A DNA stretch of 64,000 nucleotides from Pseudarthrobacter oxydans (GCF_013314975.1 NZ_JABTYH010000007.1:62001-126000); one strand, 5' to 3'; positions 23,029-31,914 are shown, counted from the first letter of the stretch. Translations and numbers: made by a program. The notes: a model not told the origin generated them from the letters alone.

Positions 23029-23502
23029 CTACAGCCGCAGCGTGACCCCCGCGTCCGTGCAGGTCCCGGCGTTGGCGAAGACGGCGTCCCGGACAGCGTC
23101 CTCTGACTCCTGCGCCGCCCCACTGCCGGATCCGGCGGAACCCGAGCGGTCAATCGCCAGCAGGCTCAGCGACGCGAACAGGCCGCGAAGATCGCCGGAC
23201 ACCGTGCCCTTCGCTTCTTCGGCCTGCAGGTAGACGTCCTCATAGCCCTCGGAATCGTCCGAAGGAACGGCCGCGTAGCGTTCAAAGAGGGAGTTGAAGA
23301 GCTCGCATGCTGCCTTGGTGCCCTGTGCAGGGGACGACGACGGCGTCCCGGCGCTGCCGCCGACGGCGGCGCTGGTACGGGCGGGGCCTGGCTCCGGCTG
23401 GGATGGGGGCGCGGAGGCGGCGTCGTTGTCGGGCACCGACACGGAACAGGCGGTGAGCGCCGCGAGGGACGCTGCTGCCGCTGTGGCAAGTAGTTTCTTC
23501 AC
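23029..23502 (-). CDS. Predicted lipoprotein, unknown function
   Basis: The start is a GTG with GGAG upstream, giving 157 residues. The N-terminus is a lipoprotein signal: KK, a hydrophobic run, and the lipobox LTAC with Cys19. A Pro/Ser/Ala-rich linker (about 25-55) follows, then an alpha-helical globular region with CELFNSLFERYAAV and a C-terminal NAGTCTDAG that could form a disulfide with the earlier Cys. An in-frame extension upstream exists but would bury the signal peptide. It is expected on the outer face of the membrane. No family is recognised. It lies alone between rpoB and the thiolase gene, divergent from the latter. Confidence 0.75.
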   Translation of the reverse strand: MKKLLATAAAASLAALTACSVSVPDNDAASAPPSQPEPGPARTSAAVGGSAGTPSSSPAQGTKAACELFNSLFERYAAVPSDDSEGYEDVYLQAEEAKGTVSGDLRGLFASLSLLAIDRSGSAGSGSGAAQESEDAVRDAVFANAGTCTDAGVTLRL

Positions 23503-23705
23503 GCTGCTGCTCCAACCGTCCCGGGGCAGGGACCCACTGTTTCCCCTGCACAAGTGTCCGCGGTCCACCCTACGCACGCCGCCGCCGTCGCGCACGTTCA
23601 AGGGATGGGGACCTCTCCCCCGCCCGGAAGCTGCAGTGGACTGTGGCCGCAGCGCGCTGCCCAGGGACGGAATGCCCATGCGGTACCGGGCGTTTGAATA
23701 CTTAG

Positions 23706-23719
23706 GTGACCAGGGTCAC
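23706..23719. promoter_or_regulatory. Perfect 6-2-6 palindrome upstream of the thiolase gene
   Basis: GTGACC-AG-GGTCAC lies immediately before TAGCCT (23722-23727), a plausible -10 for the thiolase gene. A bound repressor would cover the promoter spacer. This looks like an operator for a dimeric regulator; the regulator is not encoded next to it. Confidence 0.5.
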
Positions 23720-23766
23720 GATAGCCTTGGTGGCTTACACCGGAAAACGGATCGGAAGAGATAACC

Positions 23767-24966
23767 ATGGGCAACTCCCGTGACAACACTGACGTTGTCA
23801 TCCTCGCAGCAGCGCGCACCCCGCAGGGCCGGATCAATGGGCAGCTGGCAAGCTTCACCGCCGTGGAACTGGGTTCCCGCGCCATCAAGGCCGCGCTGGA
23901 CGCCAGCGGCGTGGATGCCGGCGACGTGGAAGCCGTCATCATGGGCCAGGTGCTGCAGGCAGGTGCCGGCCAGAACCCCGCCCGGCAAAGTTCAATCGGT
24001 GCCGGCATCGGCTGGGACGTCCCTGCCGTGACAATCAACAAAGTATGCCTGTCAGGACTGACCGCGGTGATCGACGCCGCCCGGATGATCCGTAGCGGCG
24101 AGGCGGCAGTGGTGGTGGCCGGCGGCCAGGAATCCATGACCCGGGCCCCGCACCTGCTGCCCGGCTCGAGGCAGGGCTGGACCTACGGTTCAATCCAGGC
24201 CCTGGACGCTGCCGCGCATGATGGCCTGACAGACGCTTTCGACGGGCAGTCCATGGGTTTGTCCACCGAGACCCGCAACCTTGCCCTGGGCATTGACCGC
24301 ACATCGCAGGACAACGTGGCCGCCCAGTCCCACCAGCGGGCCGCGCTGGCCGCCAAGAATGGAACGTTCGACGACGAAATCGTTCCGGTCAGCGTCAAGC
24401 AGCGCAAGGGCGATCCGCTCGTGGTCTCCGTTGACGAGGGCGTCCGACCCAACACCTCCGTGGATTCGCTCGCCGGGCTGCGCGCAGCTTTCGTGACCGA
24501 CGGGACCATCACCGCCGGTAACTCCTCTCCCCTGTCGGACGGGGCCGCAGCCCTGGTGCTGGCCTCCCGCGGCTATGCCGAGGAACACGGCCTGGAATAC
24601 CTGGCCGTCGTCGGGAAACCCGGGCAGGTTGCCGGACCGGACAACTCGTTGCACTCCCAGCCATCCAATGCCATCCGGAATGCCCTGGGACGGGCAGGCT
24701 GGACCACAGCCGACCTGGACTTCATTGAGATCAACGAAGCCTTCGGGTCCGTGGCCGTCCAGTCGCTCAAGGACCTGGACTACCCGCTTGAGAAGTGCAA
24801 TATCCACGGCGGCGCCATTGCCCTGGGCCACCCCATCGGGGCCTCGGGCGCACGGCTGGCCGTCCATGCTGCGCATGAGCTGAAGCGCCGCGGAACGGGT
24901 AAAGCCGCCGTGTCGCTGTGCGGCGGCGGCGGGCAGGGCGAAGCGCTCCTGCTCTACCGCGACTGA
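23767..24966 (+). CDS. Acetyl-CoA C-acetyltransferase (thiolase)
   Basis: Thiolase that condenses two acetyl-CoA or cleaves 3-ketoacyl-CoA. The 399 residues carry the nucleophile Cys94 in NKVCLSG, the catalytic His355 in GHPIGASGAR, and Cys385 in CGGGGQG, so the active site is complete. Length and motifs fit the biosynthetic/AtoB-PhaA type better than the longer degradative FadA type, but the direction in vivo cannot be told. A GGAAGAG site precedes the ATG. The stop overlaps the ATG of the YbaK-like gene (TGATG), so the two form an operon. Confidence 0.93.
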   Translation: MGNSRDNTDVVILAAARTPQGRINGQLASFTAVELGSRAIKAALDASGVDAGDVEAVIMGQVLQAGAGQNPARQSSIGAGIGWDVPAVTINKVCLSGLTAVIDAARMIRSGEAAVVVAGGQESMTRAPHLLPGSRQGWTYGSIQALDAAAHDGLTDAFDGQSMGLSTETRNLALGIDRTSQDNVAAQSHQRAALAAKNGTFDDEIVPVSVKQRKGDPLVVSVDEGVRPNTSVDSLAGLRAAFVTDGTITAGNSSPLSDGAAALVLASRGYAEEHGLEYLAVVGKPGQVAGPDNSLHSQPSNAIRNALGRAGWTTADLDFIEINEAFGSVAVQSLKDLDYPLEKCNIHGGAIALGHPIGASGARLAVHAAHELKRRGTGKAAVSLCGGGGQGEALLLYRD

Positions 24967-25463
24967 TGGCCGGCCCGGTCATGAACGGGGCGGACGGCGC
25001 CGGACACGGACGGTTCCTGGCCGACGCCTCCGCCCGCGGGCTGGCGGTGGACATCGTGGAAAGGCCGGCCGCCAGGAGCCTCGAAGAGGCAGCCGGCATT
25101 CTGGGAATCAGCCCCGCTGACATCGTCAAATCGCTGGTGGTCAAGCACAAGGACGGTACCTTCCTGTTTGCGCTGATCCCCGGCGACCGCCAGATCTCCT
25201 GGCCCAAACTGCGGGCCCTGGTGGGCGTCAACAAGCTGTCGCTGCCGCCCGCGGACACGGCCCTGGAGGCGACCGGGTACGAGCGAGGCACCATTACGCC
25301 GCTGGGCAGCTCCACCAGCTGGCCGGTCTACGCGGACGCCACTATCACCGGGCGCCGGATCTCGATGGGTGCGGGCGCCCACGGCTACAGCGCCTTCGTG
25401 GACGCGGACGCCCTGACCGCAGCACTGGACGCTGTTGTAGCCGATATCTCCGACCCCGTTTAA
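24966..25463 (+). CDS. YbaK/EbsC-family aminoacyl-tRNA deacylase
   Basis: Trans-editing protein family that hydrolyses mischarged tRNAs such as Cys-tRNA(Pro) or Ala-tRNA(Pro). The 165 residues include ADIVKSLVVKHKDG with the conserved Lys55, then ALIPGDRQISWPKL and GSSTSWPVYAD. The start at the overlap with the thiolase stop is chosen over an upstream in-frame start inside the thiolase; a second ATG at 24981 is also possible. A strong bidirectional terminator follows. Exact tRNA substrate is not predictable. Confidence 0.88.
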   Translation: MAGPVMNGADGAGHGRFLADASARGLAVDIVERPAARSLEEAAGILGISPADIVKSLVVKHKDGTFLFALIPGDRQISWPKLRALVGVNKLSLPPADTALEATGYERGTITPLGSSTSWPVYADATITGRRISMGAGAHGYSAFVDADALTAALDAVVADISDPV

Positions 25464-25485
25464 AGCAGGAAGCACCGCATTAAAG

Positions 25486-25523
25486 CAGGAAGCCCCGCCC
25501 ACAAACGTGGACGGGGCTTCCTG
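25486..25523. terminator. Bidirectional terminator between ybaK-like gene and rplL
   Basis: A 17-bp stem, CAGGAAGCCCCGCCCAC with GTGGACGGGGCTTCCTG and a single mismatch, surrounds an AAAC loop. It lies between convergent genes, 22 bases after one stop and 16 bases from the other. The plus strand continues AGGAAAAA and the minus strand is TTTAATG-rich, so both directions are plausible. Confidence 0.85.
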
Positions 25524-25539
25524 AGGAAAAAGCGCGTTA

Positions 25540-25914
25540 CTACTTGAGGGTAACGGTTGCGCCTGCAGCCTCGAGCTGCTCCTTGGCCTTCTCGGCAGCT
25601 TCCTTGGTTGCACCTTCGAGGACAGCCTTGGGAGCGCTGTCAACCAGGTCCTTGGCTTCCTTGAGGCCCAGGGAAGTGATGGCGCGAACTTCCTTGATCA
25701 CTGCGATCTTCTTGTCGCCGGCAGCTTCGAGGACGACGTCGAAGTCGGTCTTCTCTTCAACCTCTTCAGCAGCAGCGCCGGCGGGGCCAGCAACAGCAAC
25801 AGCAGCAGCGGTAACTTCGAAGGTCTCTTCGAAGAGCTTGACGAACTCGGAGAGCTCGATGATGGTCAGTTCCTTGAAAGCTTCAATGAGCTCTTCGTTG
25901 GTGAGCTTCGCCAT
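25540..25914 (-). CDS. rplL: 50S ribosomal protein L7/L12 (bL12)
   Basis: Stalk protein that recruits and activates translational GTPases. The start is set at [16 protein letters not shown]; the open frame runs 17 codons further upstream without family similarity. The 124 residues have the N-terminal dimerisation domain, an Ala/Gly-rich hinge, and the C-terminal domain with [20 protein letters not shown]. It follows rplJ by 77 bases in the usual order. Confidence 0.98.
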   Translation of the reverse strand: MAKLTNEELIEAFKELTIIELSEFVKLFEETFEVTAAAVAVAGPAGAAAEEVEEKTDFDVVLEAAGDKKIAVIKEVRAITSLGLKEAKDLVDSAPKAVLEGATKEAAEKAKEQLEAAGATVTLK

Positions 25915-25991
25915 GGTAGGCGTCCTTCCTGTTGTGGTGTTCAGCGGCACGCAGCCGTGCTTCACACCGGAGTCTTGTGAGGTAAAGAGAG

Positions 25992-26576
25992 TTAGTTCTC
26001 TTCAGCTGCGGGAGCTTCGGCTGCAGGAGCCTCTGCTTCTGCGGCGGGAGCTTCTTCAGCGGCGGGCGCCTCGGCAGCTGCCGGTGCACCGTTCTCTTCT
26101 TCAAGCTTGAGGCGCAGTGCGTCAATGATGCGTGCAGCGGCGGCAGCAGGGGCCTTGAGGACGCCTGCAACCTTGGCGAGCTGCAGCTCGCGGGACTCGA
26201 GAGCTGCCAGTGCGGCAACCTCGCTGGCGTTCAGTGCCTTGCCCTCGAAGTAACCGGTCTTGATGACCAGCTGCTTGTTGGTCTTGGCAAAATCCGTCAG
26301 GCTCTTGGCAGCGGCAACTGCGTCACCCTTGATGAACGCGATCGCAGTGGGGCCGGCAAGCTGGCCGTCGAATGCTTCGACACCGGCTTCCTTGGCTGCA
26401 ATGGCGGTCAGGGTGTTCTTGACGACCGTGAACTTGGTGTCCTGGCCGAGAGAAACACGCAGCTGCTTGAGCTGTGCAACGGTGAGCCCACGGTATTCGG
26501 TCAGGACAGCGGCGTTCGATTCCTTGAAATCGTTAGTGATCTCAGCTACTGCTGAAACCTTGGTAGGCGTTGCCAT
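25992..26576 (-). CDS. rplJ: 50S ribosomal protein L10 (uL10) with Ala/Glu-rich tail
   Basis: Base of the L12 stalk; with L12 it autoregulates its own operon in many bacteria by binding the leader RNA. The core includes [18 protein letters not shown] and [15 protein letters not shown]. From about residue 160 the protein ends in an Ala/Glu/Pro low-complexity tail, giving 194 residues against about 165-175. An attenuator-like terminator and a promoter lie upstream. Confidence 0.98.
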   Translation of the reverse strand: MATPTKVSAVAEITNDFKESNAAVLTEYRGLTVAQLKQLRVSLGQDTKFTVVKNTLTAIAAKEAGVEAFDGQLAGPTAIAFIKGDAVAAAKSLTDFAKTNKQLVIKTGYFEGKALNASEVAALAALESRELQLAKVAGVLKAPAAAAARIIDALRLKLEEENGAPAAAEAPAAEEAPAAEAEAPAAEAPAAEEN

Positions 26577-26636
26577 AACCCTCCTTCCGGGGATAGTGCC
26601 GGTATTCGACGGTCCCCGCTCAAGAGAGCTAAAACT

Positions 26637-26664
26637 AAAAACGCCCCGCGCAGATGCACGGGGC
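26637..26664 (-). terminator. Attenuator-like intrinsic terminator in the rplJL leader
   Basis: On the minus strand GCCCCGTGC-ATCT-GCGCGGGGC forms a 9-bp stem with one G-U pair and is followed by GTTTTTAG, a true T-tract. It lies about 60 bases before the rplJ start and about 170 bases after the promoter, inside the leader. This is the right place for an L10-leader attenuator, in which L10-L12 binding or an alternative fold sets read-through. Confidence 0.75.
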
Positions 26665-26834
26665 TTGGCTCAACACGGCTGTACCGTGGAGCTTTGCTTC
26701 GTTCACCTGCGCCGGCCGCCCTGCGTTGAGGGTCCTTCGTCCGGAAAACCACTTCTATCCCCCGCGCAGAACTGCAGAGTTGAGCCATGCTCAGGGGAGT
26801 GGATTTCCAACAACCGACGGTCTTTGGTCATCCC

Positions 26835-26864
26835 AGTCTAAGGGAGGTCCCGCCGCTCCGCCAA
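26835..26864 (-). promoter_or_regulatory. rplJL promoter
   Basis: TTGGCG (minus strand, 26859-26864) and TAGACT (26835-26840) are separated by 18 bases. This is one of the best sigma-70-type promoters visible in the window. Transcription would start near 26828, giving a leader of about 250 bases before rplJ. The promoter overlaps nothing but sits right after the stop of the GNAT gene to its right. Confidence 0.65.
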
Positions 26865-26872
26865 ATCGGCAG

Positions 26873-27991
26873 TCAGCTGTTGCTGGTGCGAAGGTGCGGA
26901 AGCTCCTTCTGCCAGATTCCCGTCACGCCCGCGGTCCGGAATCCCAATTGCTGGTTGACGGTCAGGAGGTATCGGTTTTCCGGCGCATTCCAGGTGTAGA
27001 TGACCCGGGCATCCGGAAACTGCTCCGTCAGCCGTTCCATGTTCGCCACCTTGATCAGGAGTCCCAGCTTGTTGCCGCGGTGCTCCTGCAGGACGAGGGT
27101 ATCGTCCTGGAAAACCACGTCAGCGCGGTGGGCCAGCACCGTGATGGTGGTCAGGCCCACCAGCGCCCCGCTGGCGAGATGCTCGACGGCGGTGACCACC
27201 GTCCGCCGGCCCTGCGCAATGGCAACGTCTTCGGCCTCCCGGAGGATGGCGCCGTCGAACACCATGTCCTGCTCAACCGGCACCTGGAGCGACGGGTCGA
27301 CGTCGGCGCCTGCCTGGTTTTCCAGGACGGCGACGGCCTCCAGCCAGCGGTCAGGGCACCGGTCCGTCCAATGGTGCAGCCGGTACCGGCCGTTGTTGGC
27401 TTCCTCCGCTTCGGCCTGCAGGTCGGCCACCAGCTTCGAGTCCAGCGGCAGCAGGCAGGAACTGAACTGCTCAATGTGCTGCAGGGTGTATCCGGTGCGT
27501 TGGGCGAACTCCACCTCGCGGCTCTCCAACGGCACGAAGCCCTGCCCCGATCCGGGGACCAGCTGGGCACGTTCGAATTCGCGCAGGGAAGCCCCGGGAT
27601 GGTTGGTGTCCACCAGGATCATGGTGCGGCCTTCATTGCGGGCCAGCTGCTCGGCGGCCTGGAGCAGCTTCCTCCCGACGCCCTGGCGCTGGAACTCGGG
27701 CAGGATGTCCAGGGTGAACTCCGCCAGGTCCAGGTTGTCCGTGAGGGGAAGGGCGATGTCAACGGTGCCGACGATCTCACCGTCGACCTTGGCGACCAGG
27801 ATCAACTGCCGCTCATAGGGATCCGCGAACTCAAGCAGCTTTTCCAGGGGGCCGTAGGCGAGGTCGTCGCTACCCCAGGTCTGCATGCGGACTTTGCGTC
27901 CCACTTCGACGGCGGCAAGGAAGTCCGCAGCGTCCGGCGCCTCGAGTGAATCAGGGATCCAGAGCTGCTCGATCTTCACGTCTTTTGCCAT
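26873..27991 (-). CDS. Double-domain GNAT acetyltransferase
   Basis: Predicted N-acetyltransferase with two GNAT folds. The N-terminal half has the acetyl-CoA loop with FQRQGVGRKLLQAAE, and the C-terminal half has EHRGNKLGLLIKVANM. The start MAKDVKIEQ (372 residues) is chosen because it lies eight bases after the preceding gene; an in-frame start at 28057 would overlap that gene by 59 bases. It is clearly a paralogue of the adjacent gene: both end with a WNA.EN motif and GxWQK. Substrate unknown; the mycothiol synthase MshD has the same two-domain layout but different motifs. Confidence 0.85.
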   Translation of the reverse strand: MAKDVKIEQLWIPDSLEAPDAADFLAAVEVGRKVRMQTWGSDDLAYGPLEKLLEFADPYERQLILVAKVDGEIVGTVDIALPLTDNLDLAEFTLDILPEFQRQGVGRKLLQAAEQLARNEGRTMILVDTNHPGASLREFERAQLVPGSGQGFVPLESREVEFAQRTGYTLQHIEQFSSCLLPLDSKLVADLQAEAEEANNGRYRLHHWTDRCPDRWLEAVAVLENQAGADVDPSLQVPVEQDMVFDGAILREAEDVAIAQGRRTVVTAVEHLASGALVGLTTITVLAHRADVVFQDDTLVLQEHRGNKLGLLIKVANMERLTEQFPDARVIYTWNAPENRYLLTVNQQLGFRTAGVTGIWQKELPHLRTSNS

Positions 27992-27998
27992 AGGCGCA

Positions 27999-29132
27999 TC
28001 ATCCCAGCCGTTTCTGCCACTCACCTTCATAACCAGCCGGCCTGAATCCAAGGGCAATATTTATGGCCAGCATATGTTGGTTTTCACTGGCGTTCCACGT
28101 CAACACAGAACGCGCCGACGGCCATCTGCCCTGGGCACGCCGTAGATTCGCCACCTTGATAAGCGTGCCGAGGCGGCGGCCGCGGTGTTTGGCCGTGACC
28201 AGGGTGTCCTGCTGGGCAATGGAGGCCGGCACACCGGGCCGCCAGTTGAGGACCGTGTAGGCGACCAGCTCCCCCGTGGCGCTGTGCAGTGCGGCGGTCA
28301 CCGCGGACTGGACGCCGCCGCGGGCCATCGTTTGCTCCTCCTCCCGCACCCTCGCTGCATCCCAGTCCTCGCCCTCCCAGTCCATCCCGGCAATGGGAAC
28401 GTCCGTGCTCATCCGGGCTTTGAGAACCGCGTAGGCCCGAACCAGGTCTTCGGGGCAGGTGTCGTCCCAGCCCGTGATGATGTAGCCGCCTGCCCCCGCT
28501 GCTGCCTCCGACTCCAGCCGGTCCAGCAGTTCCGGCGCAACGGGAAGGTCCAGCCGGCTGGACCGTTCCACCTGTTCCAGCTCGTAGCCGGAACCTGCGG
28601 CGAAGGCCACTGCAGGTTCGGTGACCGGCAGGCCCCCGGCACCGGATTTTGCGGGGAGCAAGGGGTTCCCGTCCGCCGCGGCCAGCGGAACCTCGTGGTA
28701 TCCGTAGAGGGAGGTCCGGCCCCGTTCCCGGGCTATCGACTCGGCGTGCAACAGCAGCGTCCTGCCCAGCCCCCGGCGCCGGTGGACGGGCGCAATCAGG
28801 ACGTCGATGCCGGCGGTGTGGGTGTTCTCGCGGAGCGGCAGTTCCACCGAGCACATGCCAACGGTCTCCCCCTTCAGCCTCGCCAGGAAGAGCTGCCGCT
28901 CCTCGTACTCGTTGCCCTGCCAGAACTCGGCAGCTTCCTGGAGGGTGGGACAGCGGTCCAGGTTGCCCCACAGGGCGAGCTCGTGCTCCACCCGCAGGGC
29001 CTGGCATTCCCTGAGATCTGCTGTGGGTCCTGCAGAAGCGGCATTCATGCCGGGTTCCGGAAGCACCTTAACGCCAGTGATAACGGGTGCAGTGGGGGTC
29101 CCTGGGAAGGTGTCCGACTCCGGGTCAGCCAT
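27999..29132 (-). CDS. Double-domain GNAT acetyltransferase, paralogue of neighbour
   Basis: 377 residues with two GNAT folds: an N-terminal domain with HRRRGLGRTLLLHAES and a C-terminal domain with KHRGRRLGTLIKVANL, followed by LTWNASENQHMLAINIALGF. These align along the whole length with the next gene, so the pair is an old tandem duplication. TAAGCT lies six bases before the ATG (29139-29144), which suggests a leaderless message for the pair. The two genes stand between rplA and rplJ, which are usually adjacent. Substrate unknown. Confidence 0.85.
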   Translation of the reverse strand: MADPESDTFPGTPTAPVITGVKVLPEPGMNAASAGPTADLRECQALRVEHELALWGNLDRCPTLQEAAEFWQGNEYEERQLFLARLKGETVGMCSVELPLRENTHTAGIDVLIAPVHRRRGLGRTLLLHAESIARERGRTSLYGYHEVPLAAADGNPLLPAKSGAGGLPVTEPAVAFAAGSGYELEQVERSSRLDLPVAPELLDRLESEAAAGAGGYIITGWDDTCPEDLVRAYAVLKARMSTDVPIAGMDWEGEDWDAARVREEEQTMARGGVQSAVTAALHSATGELVAYTVLNWRPGVPASIAQQDTLVTAKHRGRRLGTLIKVANLRRAQGRWPSARSVLTWNASENQHMLAINIALGFRPAGYEGEWQKRLG

Positions 29133-29186
29133 TCCTACAGCTTAGGCACAAGGTACCGGCGGCGGGATAGTTTCGCAGCTTAAACA

Positions 29187-29216
29187 AAACCGCCCGGCAC
29201 AGGTGCCGGGCGGTTT
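29187..29216 (-). terminator. Terminator after rplA
   Basis: AAACCGCCCGGCAC pairs perfectly with GTGCCGGGCGGTTT around an AG dinucleotide (effective loop a little larger). On the minus strand the stem ends in GGTTTTGTTT, a usable T-rich tail. It lies about 45 bases past the rplA stop and separates rplKA from the GNAT pair. Confidence 0.85.
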
Positions 29217-29259
29217 GTTGCGGCGGACGGGTTCCGCTGCAGGAGCTTCAGACGAGGAT

Positions 29260-29967
29260 TTAGGCCTCGGTCAGAACCTTGGTGACGTTCGGGTCGACGG
29301 AGATGCCGGGACCGAAGGTGGTGGCAACCGTGGCCTTCTGGATGTAGCGGCCCTTGGAAGCGGACGGCTTCAGGCGAAGCACCTCTTCGAGCGCTGCTGC
29401 GTAGTTCTCGGCCAGCTTGACGGCGTCGAAGGAGACCTTGCCGATGATGAAGTGCAGGTTGGAGTGCTTGTCGACGCGGAAGTCGATCTTTCCACCCTTG
29501 ATGTCGTTGACGGCCTTGGTGACGTCGGGGGTCACGGTGCCCGTCTTCGGGTTCGGCATCAGGTTACGCGGGCCCAGGACCTTACCGAGGCGGCCAACCT
29601 TGCCCATGAGGTCAGGGGTGGCGACGGCGGCGTCGAAGTCGGTCCAGCCGGCTGCGATCTTTTCGATCAGGTCGTCGGAACCAACGAAGTCGGCGCCGGC
29701 GGCGATTGCTGCCTCAGCCTTGTCACCGGTGGCGAACACGAGGACGCGGGAAACCTTACCGGTGCCGTGGGGCAGGTTGACGGTGCCGCGGACCATCTGG
29801 TCAGCCTTGCGGGGGTCGACGCCGAGGCGGAATGCAACCTCAACGGTGGCGTCGAACTTGGACGGGTTGGTGTCCTTGGCGAGGGTTACTGCCTCGAACG
29901 GCGCGTAGAACTTCTCCGCGTCGATCTTGGCGGCTGCTGCCTCATATGCTTTGCTGCGCTTTGCCAT
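29260..29967 (-). CDS. rplA: 50S ribosomal protein L1 (uL1)
   Basis: L1-stalk protein that helps release tRNA from the E site and represses the L11 operon in enteric bacteria. The 235 residues start [16 protein letters not shown] and contain [17 protein letters not shown] and [15 protein letters not shown], both diagnostic. It follows rplK by 185 bases, longer than usual, and is closed by a strong terminator. Confidence 0.98.
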   Translation of the reverse strand: MAKRSKAYEAAAAKIDAEKFYAPFEAVTLAKDTNPSKFDATVEVAFRLGVDPRKADQMVRGTVNLPHGTGKVSRVLVFATGDKAEAAIAAGADFVGSDDLIEKIAAGWTDFDAAVATPDLMGKVGRLGKVLGPRNLMPNPKTGTVTPDVTKAVNDIKGGKIDFRVDKHSNLHFIIGKVSFDAVKLAENYAAALEEVLRLKPSASKGRYIQKATVATTFGPGISVDPNVTKVLTEA

Positions 29968-30152
29968 GCTGCTTATTTCTCCTTGTGCAGTTGTGGTCTG
30001 CGGACCGCGCTGGGCCCTGCCACAGTTGGTGGGCGGGCTCGTTATCCGTGCCCGTTTCCCAACATTTCAGTTTTGGTGGTGCCGGTGTCCCGGCGGTGCC
30101 GCCCGTCGTCGTGCCCTTATTGCGGGACACAACACCAAAGCGGCGGAAGCGG

Positions 30153-30584
30153 CTAGCCTTCGACGGTGATGCCCATGGAGCGGGCGGTGCCGGCGATGAT
30201 CTTCGCTGCGCCTTCGAGGCTGGTGGCGTTGAGGTCTTCCATCTTGGTGGAGGCGATCTCGTTGACCTGTGCCTGGGTCAGCTTGGCAACCTTGACGGTG
30301 TGCGGGGTTGCTGAACCCTTGGCGACGCCTGCAGCCTTCTTGATGAGCTCTGCAGCCGGCGGGGTCTTGGTGATGAACGTGAAGGAACGGTCCTCGTAGA
30401 CCGTGATTTCCACGGGAATGACGTTTCCGCGCTGGGCTTCCGTCGCAGCGTTGTACGCCTTGCAGAATTCCATGATGTTGACACCGTGCTGGCCAAGCGC
30501 AGGACCGATCGGCGGGGCCGGGTTAGCGGCACCTGCCTGGATCTGCAGCTTGATGAGGCCGGTGACCTTCTTCTTGGGAGCCAA
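30153..30584 (-). CDS. rplK: 50S ribosomal protein L11 (uL11)
   Basis: Protein of the GTPase-associated centre and needed for RelA-type activation; target region of thiopeptides. The 143 residues include [20 protein letters not shown] with the conserved Pro pair, and the C-terminal rRNA-binding [12 protein letters not shown]. It lies 128 bases after nusG. Confidence 0.98.
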
Positions 30585-30640
30585 TGTAGGGTCCTTCTCT
30601 CAATAACGTCCTGGGGCACAGGAGCGTGCCTCAGGTTTGT

Positions 30641-30661
30641 GGCCGCCATGGCAAGGCGGCC
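30641..30661 (-). other. Hairpin in the nusG-rplK spacer
   Basis: GGCCGCC (30641-30647) and GGCGGCC (30655-30661) form a 7-bp stem with a seven-base loop about 55 bases before rplK. No T-tract follows. It may be a processing or pausing site in the leader; support is limited to the symmetry. Confidence 0.35.
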
Positions 30662-30712
30662 GGCCGTTCCGGTACTGCTAAGCGGGCAGCCCCGGGACGA
30701 ATTCTTGGGTGA

Positions 30713-31516
30713 TCAGATCTTGGTGACCTGGTTGAACGCCAGGGTAACCGGCGTTTCGCGCTCGAAGATGGATACGAGCACCACGAGGGTCTGGGATTCG
30801 ACCTTGATCTCGGAAATGGTGGCGGGAAGGGTCTCGAACGGGCCTTCCTTGACGATGACGGACTCGCCAACCTCGAAGTCAACATCCACGGGGGCCTGGT
30901 TCTGCTTGTTGACCGGCTTGCCCTTCTCGGCCTGCTCTTCCTCGAAGACGGGAGCAAGCATGGAGAAGACCTCGTCCAGGCGAAGCGGCACGGGGTTGTG
31001 GGCGTTACCCACGAAGCCGGTGACACCCGGGGTGTGGCGGACGGCGCCCCACGAGGCGTCCGTGAGGTCCATGCGGACCAGCACGTAGCCGGGGATCCGG
31101 ACGCGGTTGATGACCTTGCGCTGAGCATTCTTGATCTCAACGACTTCTTCCATGGGCACCTGGATCTCGAAGATGTAATCTTCCATGTCCAGGGTCTGGA
31201 TGCGGGTTTCCAGGTTGGCCTTCACGCGGTTTTCGTAACCGGCGTAGGAGTGGATGACGTACCAGTCACCTTCCTGGCGGCGCAGCTTGGCCTTGAACTC
31301 CTCGGCGGGGTCAACGTCTGCTTTGGCGGCGGCAGCGGCGAGGGCGTCAGTGGACTCCTCTTCGGAGCCGGCGTCTGCCTCGGCGTCAAAGTCGGAACCG
31401 GCGTCCTCGGATTCGGGCGCGGAGGAATCAACCTCAGACTCGTCACCGGCTTCTGCCGTGACGTCCGCGGACTCTTCCAGCTCAGTCTCGGTTACCTCGA
31501 GCTCCTGCTCAGACAC
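30713..31516 (-). CDS. nusG: Transcription termination/antitermination factor NusG, GTG start
   Basis: Elongation factor that binds RNA polymerase through its NGN domain and Rho or S10 through its KOW domain. I choose GTG 31516 (product MSEQELEV) because GGAG lies six bases upstream, over an in-frame ATG ten codons earlier; the product is 267 residues. Residues 1 to about 72 are strongly acidic and Ala-rich and look disordered, an actinobacterial feature. The NGN domain starts at [15 protein letters not shown], and the KOW region includes [13 protein letters not shown]. Cotranscribed with secE. Confidence 0.97.
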   Translation of the reverse strand: MSEQELEVTETELEESADVTAEAGDESEVDSSAPESEDAGSDFDAEADAGSEEESTDALAAAAAKADVDPAEEFKAKLRRQEGDWYVIHSYAGYENRVKANLETRIQTLDMEDYIFEIQVPMEEVVEIKNAQRKVINRVRIPGYVLVRMDLTDASWGAVRHTPGVTGFVGNAHNPVPLRLDEVFSMLAPVFEEEQAEKGKPVNKQNQAPVDVDFEVGESVIVKEGPFETLPATISEIKVESQTLVVLVSIFERETPVTLAFNQVTKI

Positions 31517-31629
31517 TTGGTCTCCTGCTTCCTCATTGCCTAACATGCCTATTTAAATGGCTCAATTCCGCACACCGGCGTTCCGTCCGGGAATCCCGGA
31601 GGAACACGCGGCCTGCGGACCGTGCAGCG

Positions 31630-31914
31630 TTAGCTGTCCGTGGTGCCGGTCCCGCCGAAGACCCAGCCGACGGCGGTTCCAAAACCGATGTCCAGCAGGC
31701 TGACGATGACCATCATGATGCCCACGAACACCAGCACCACGAGCGTGTAATTGATCAGTTCCTTGCGGGTGGGTGCAACAACCTTCTTCAGTTCGCCGAT
31801 GATCTGGCGGACGAAGAGTGCAATGCGGGCGAAGAAGTTTGCCTTGGCGTCCTTCTTAGCTGGGCGGCCCTTGGAGCTGCTGGCAGCTGTTTCGGTCACC
31901 TGGTCCTCGCTCAT
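31630..31914 (-). CDS. secE: Preprotein translocase subunit SecE
   Basis: Essential clamp subunit of the SecYEG channel. The 94 residues have a charged cytoplasmic region with FVRQIIGELKKVVAPTRKE, the amphipathic SecE motif, followed by one membrane span (about 56-82). This is the short single-span form. It lies between tRNA-Trp and nusG, the standard actinobacterial order. Confidence 0.96.
   Translation of the reverse strand: MSEDQVTETAASSSKGRPAKKDAKANFFARIALFVRQIIGELKKVVAPTRKELINYTLVVLVFVGIMMVIVSLLDIGFGTAVGWVFGGTGTTDS

Noticed and set aside
31517..31546. An ATG ten codons upstream of nusG
   Set aside because: The GTG at 31516 has a properly spaced GGAG and gives the N-terminus normal for this group, though the upstream start cannot be fully excluded.
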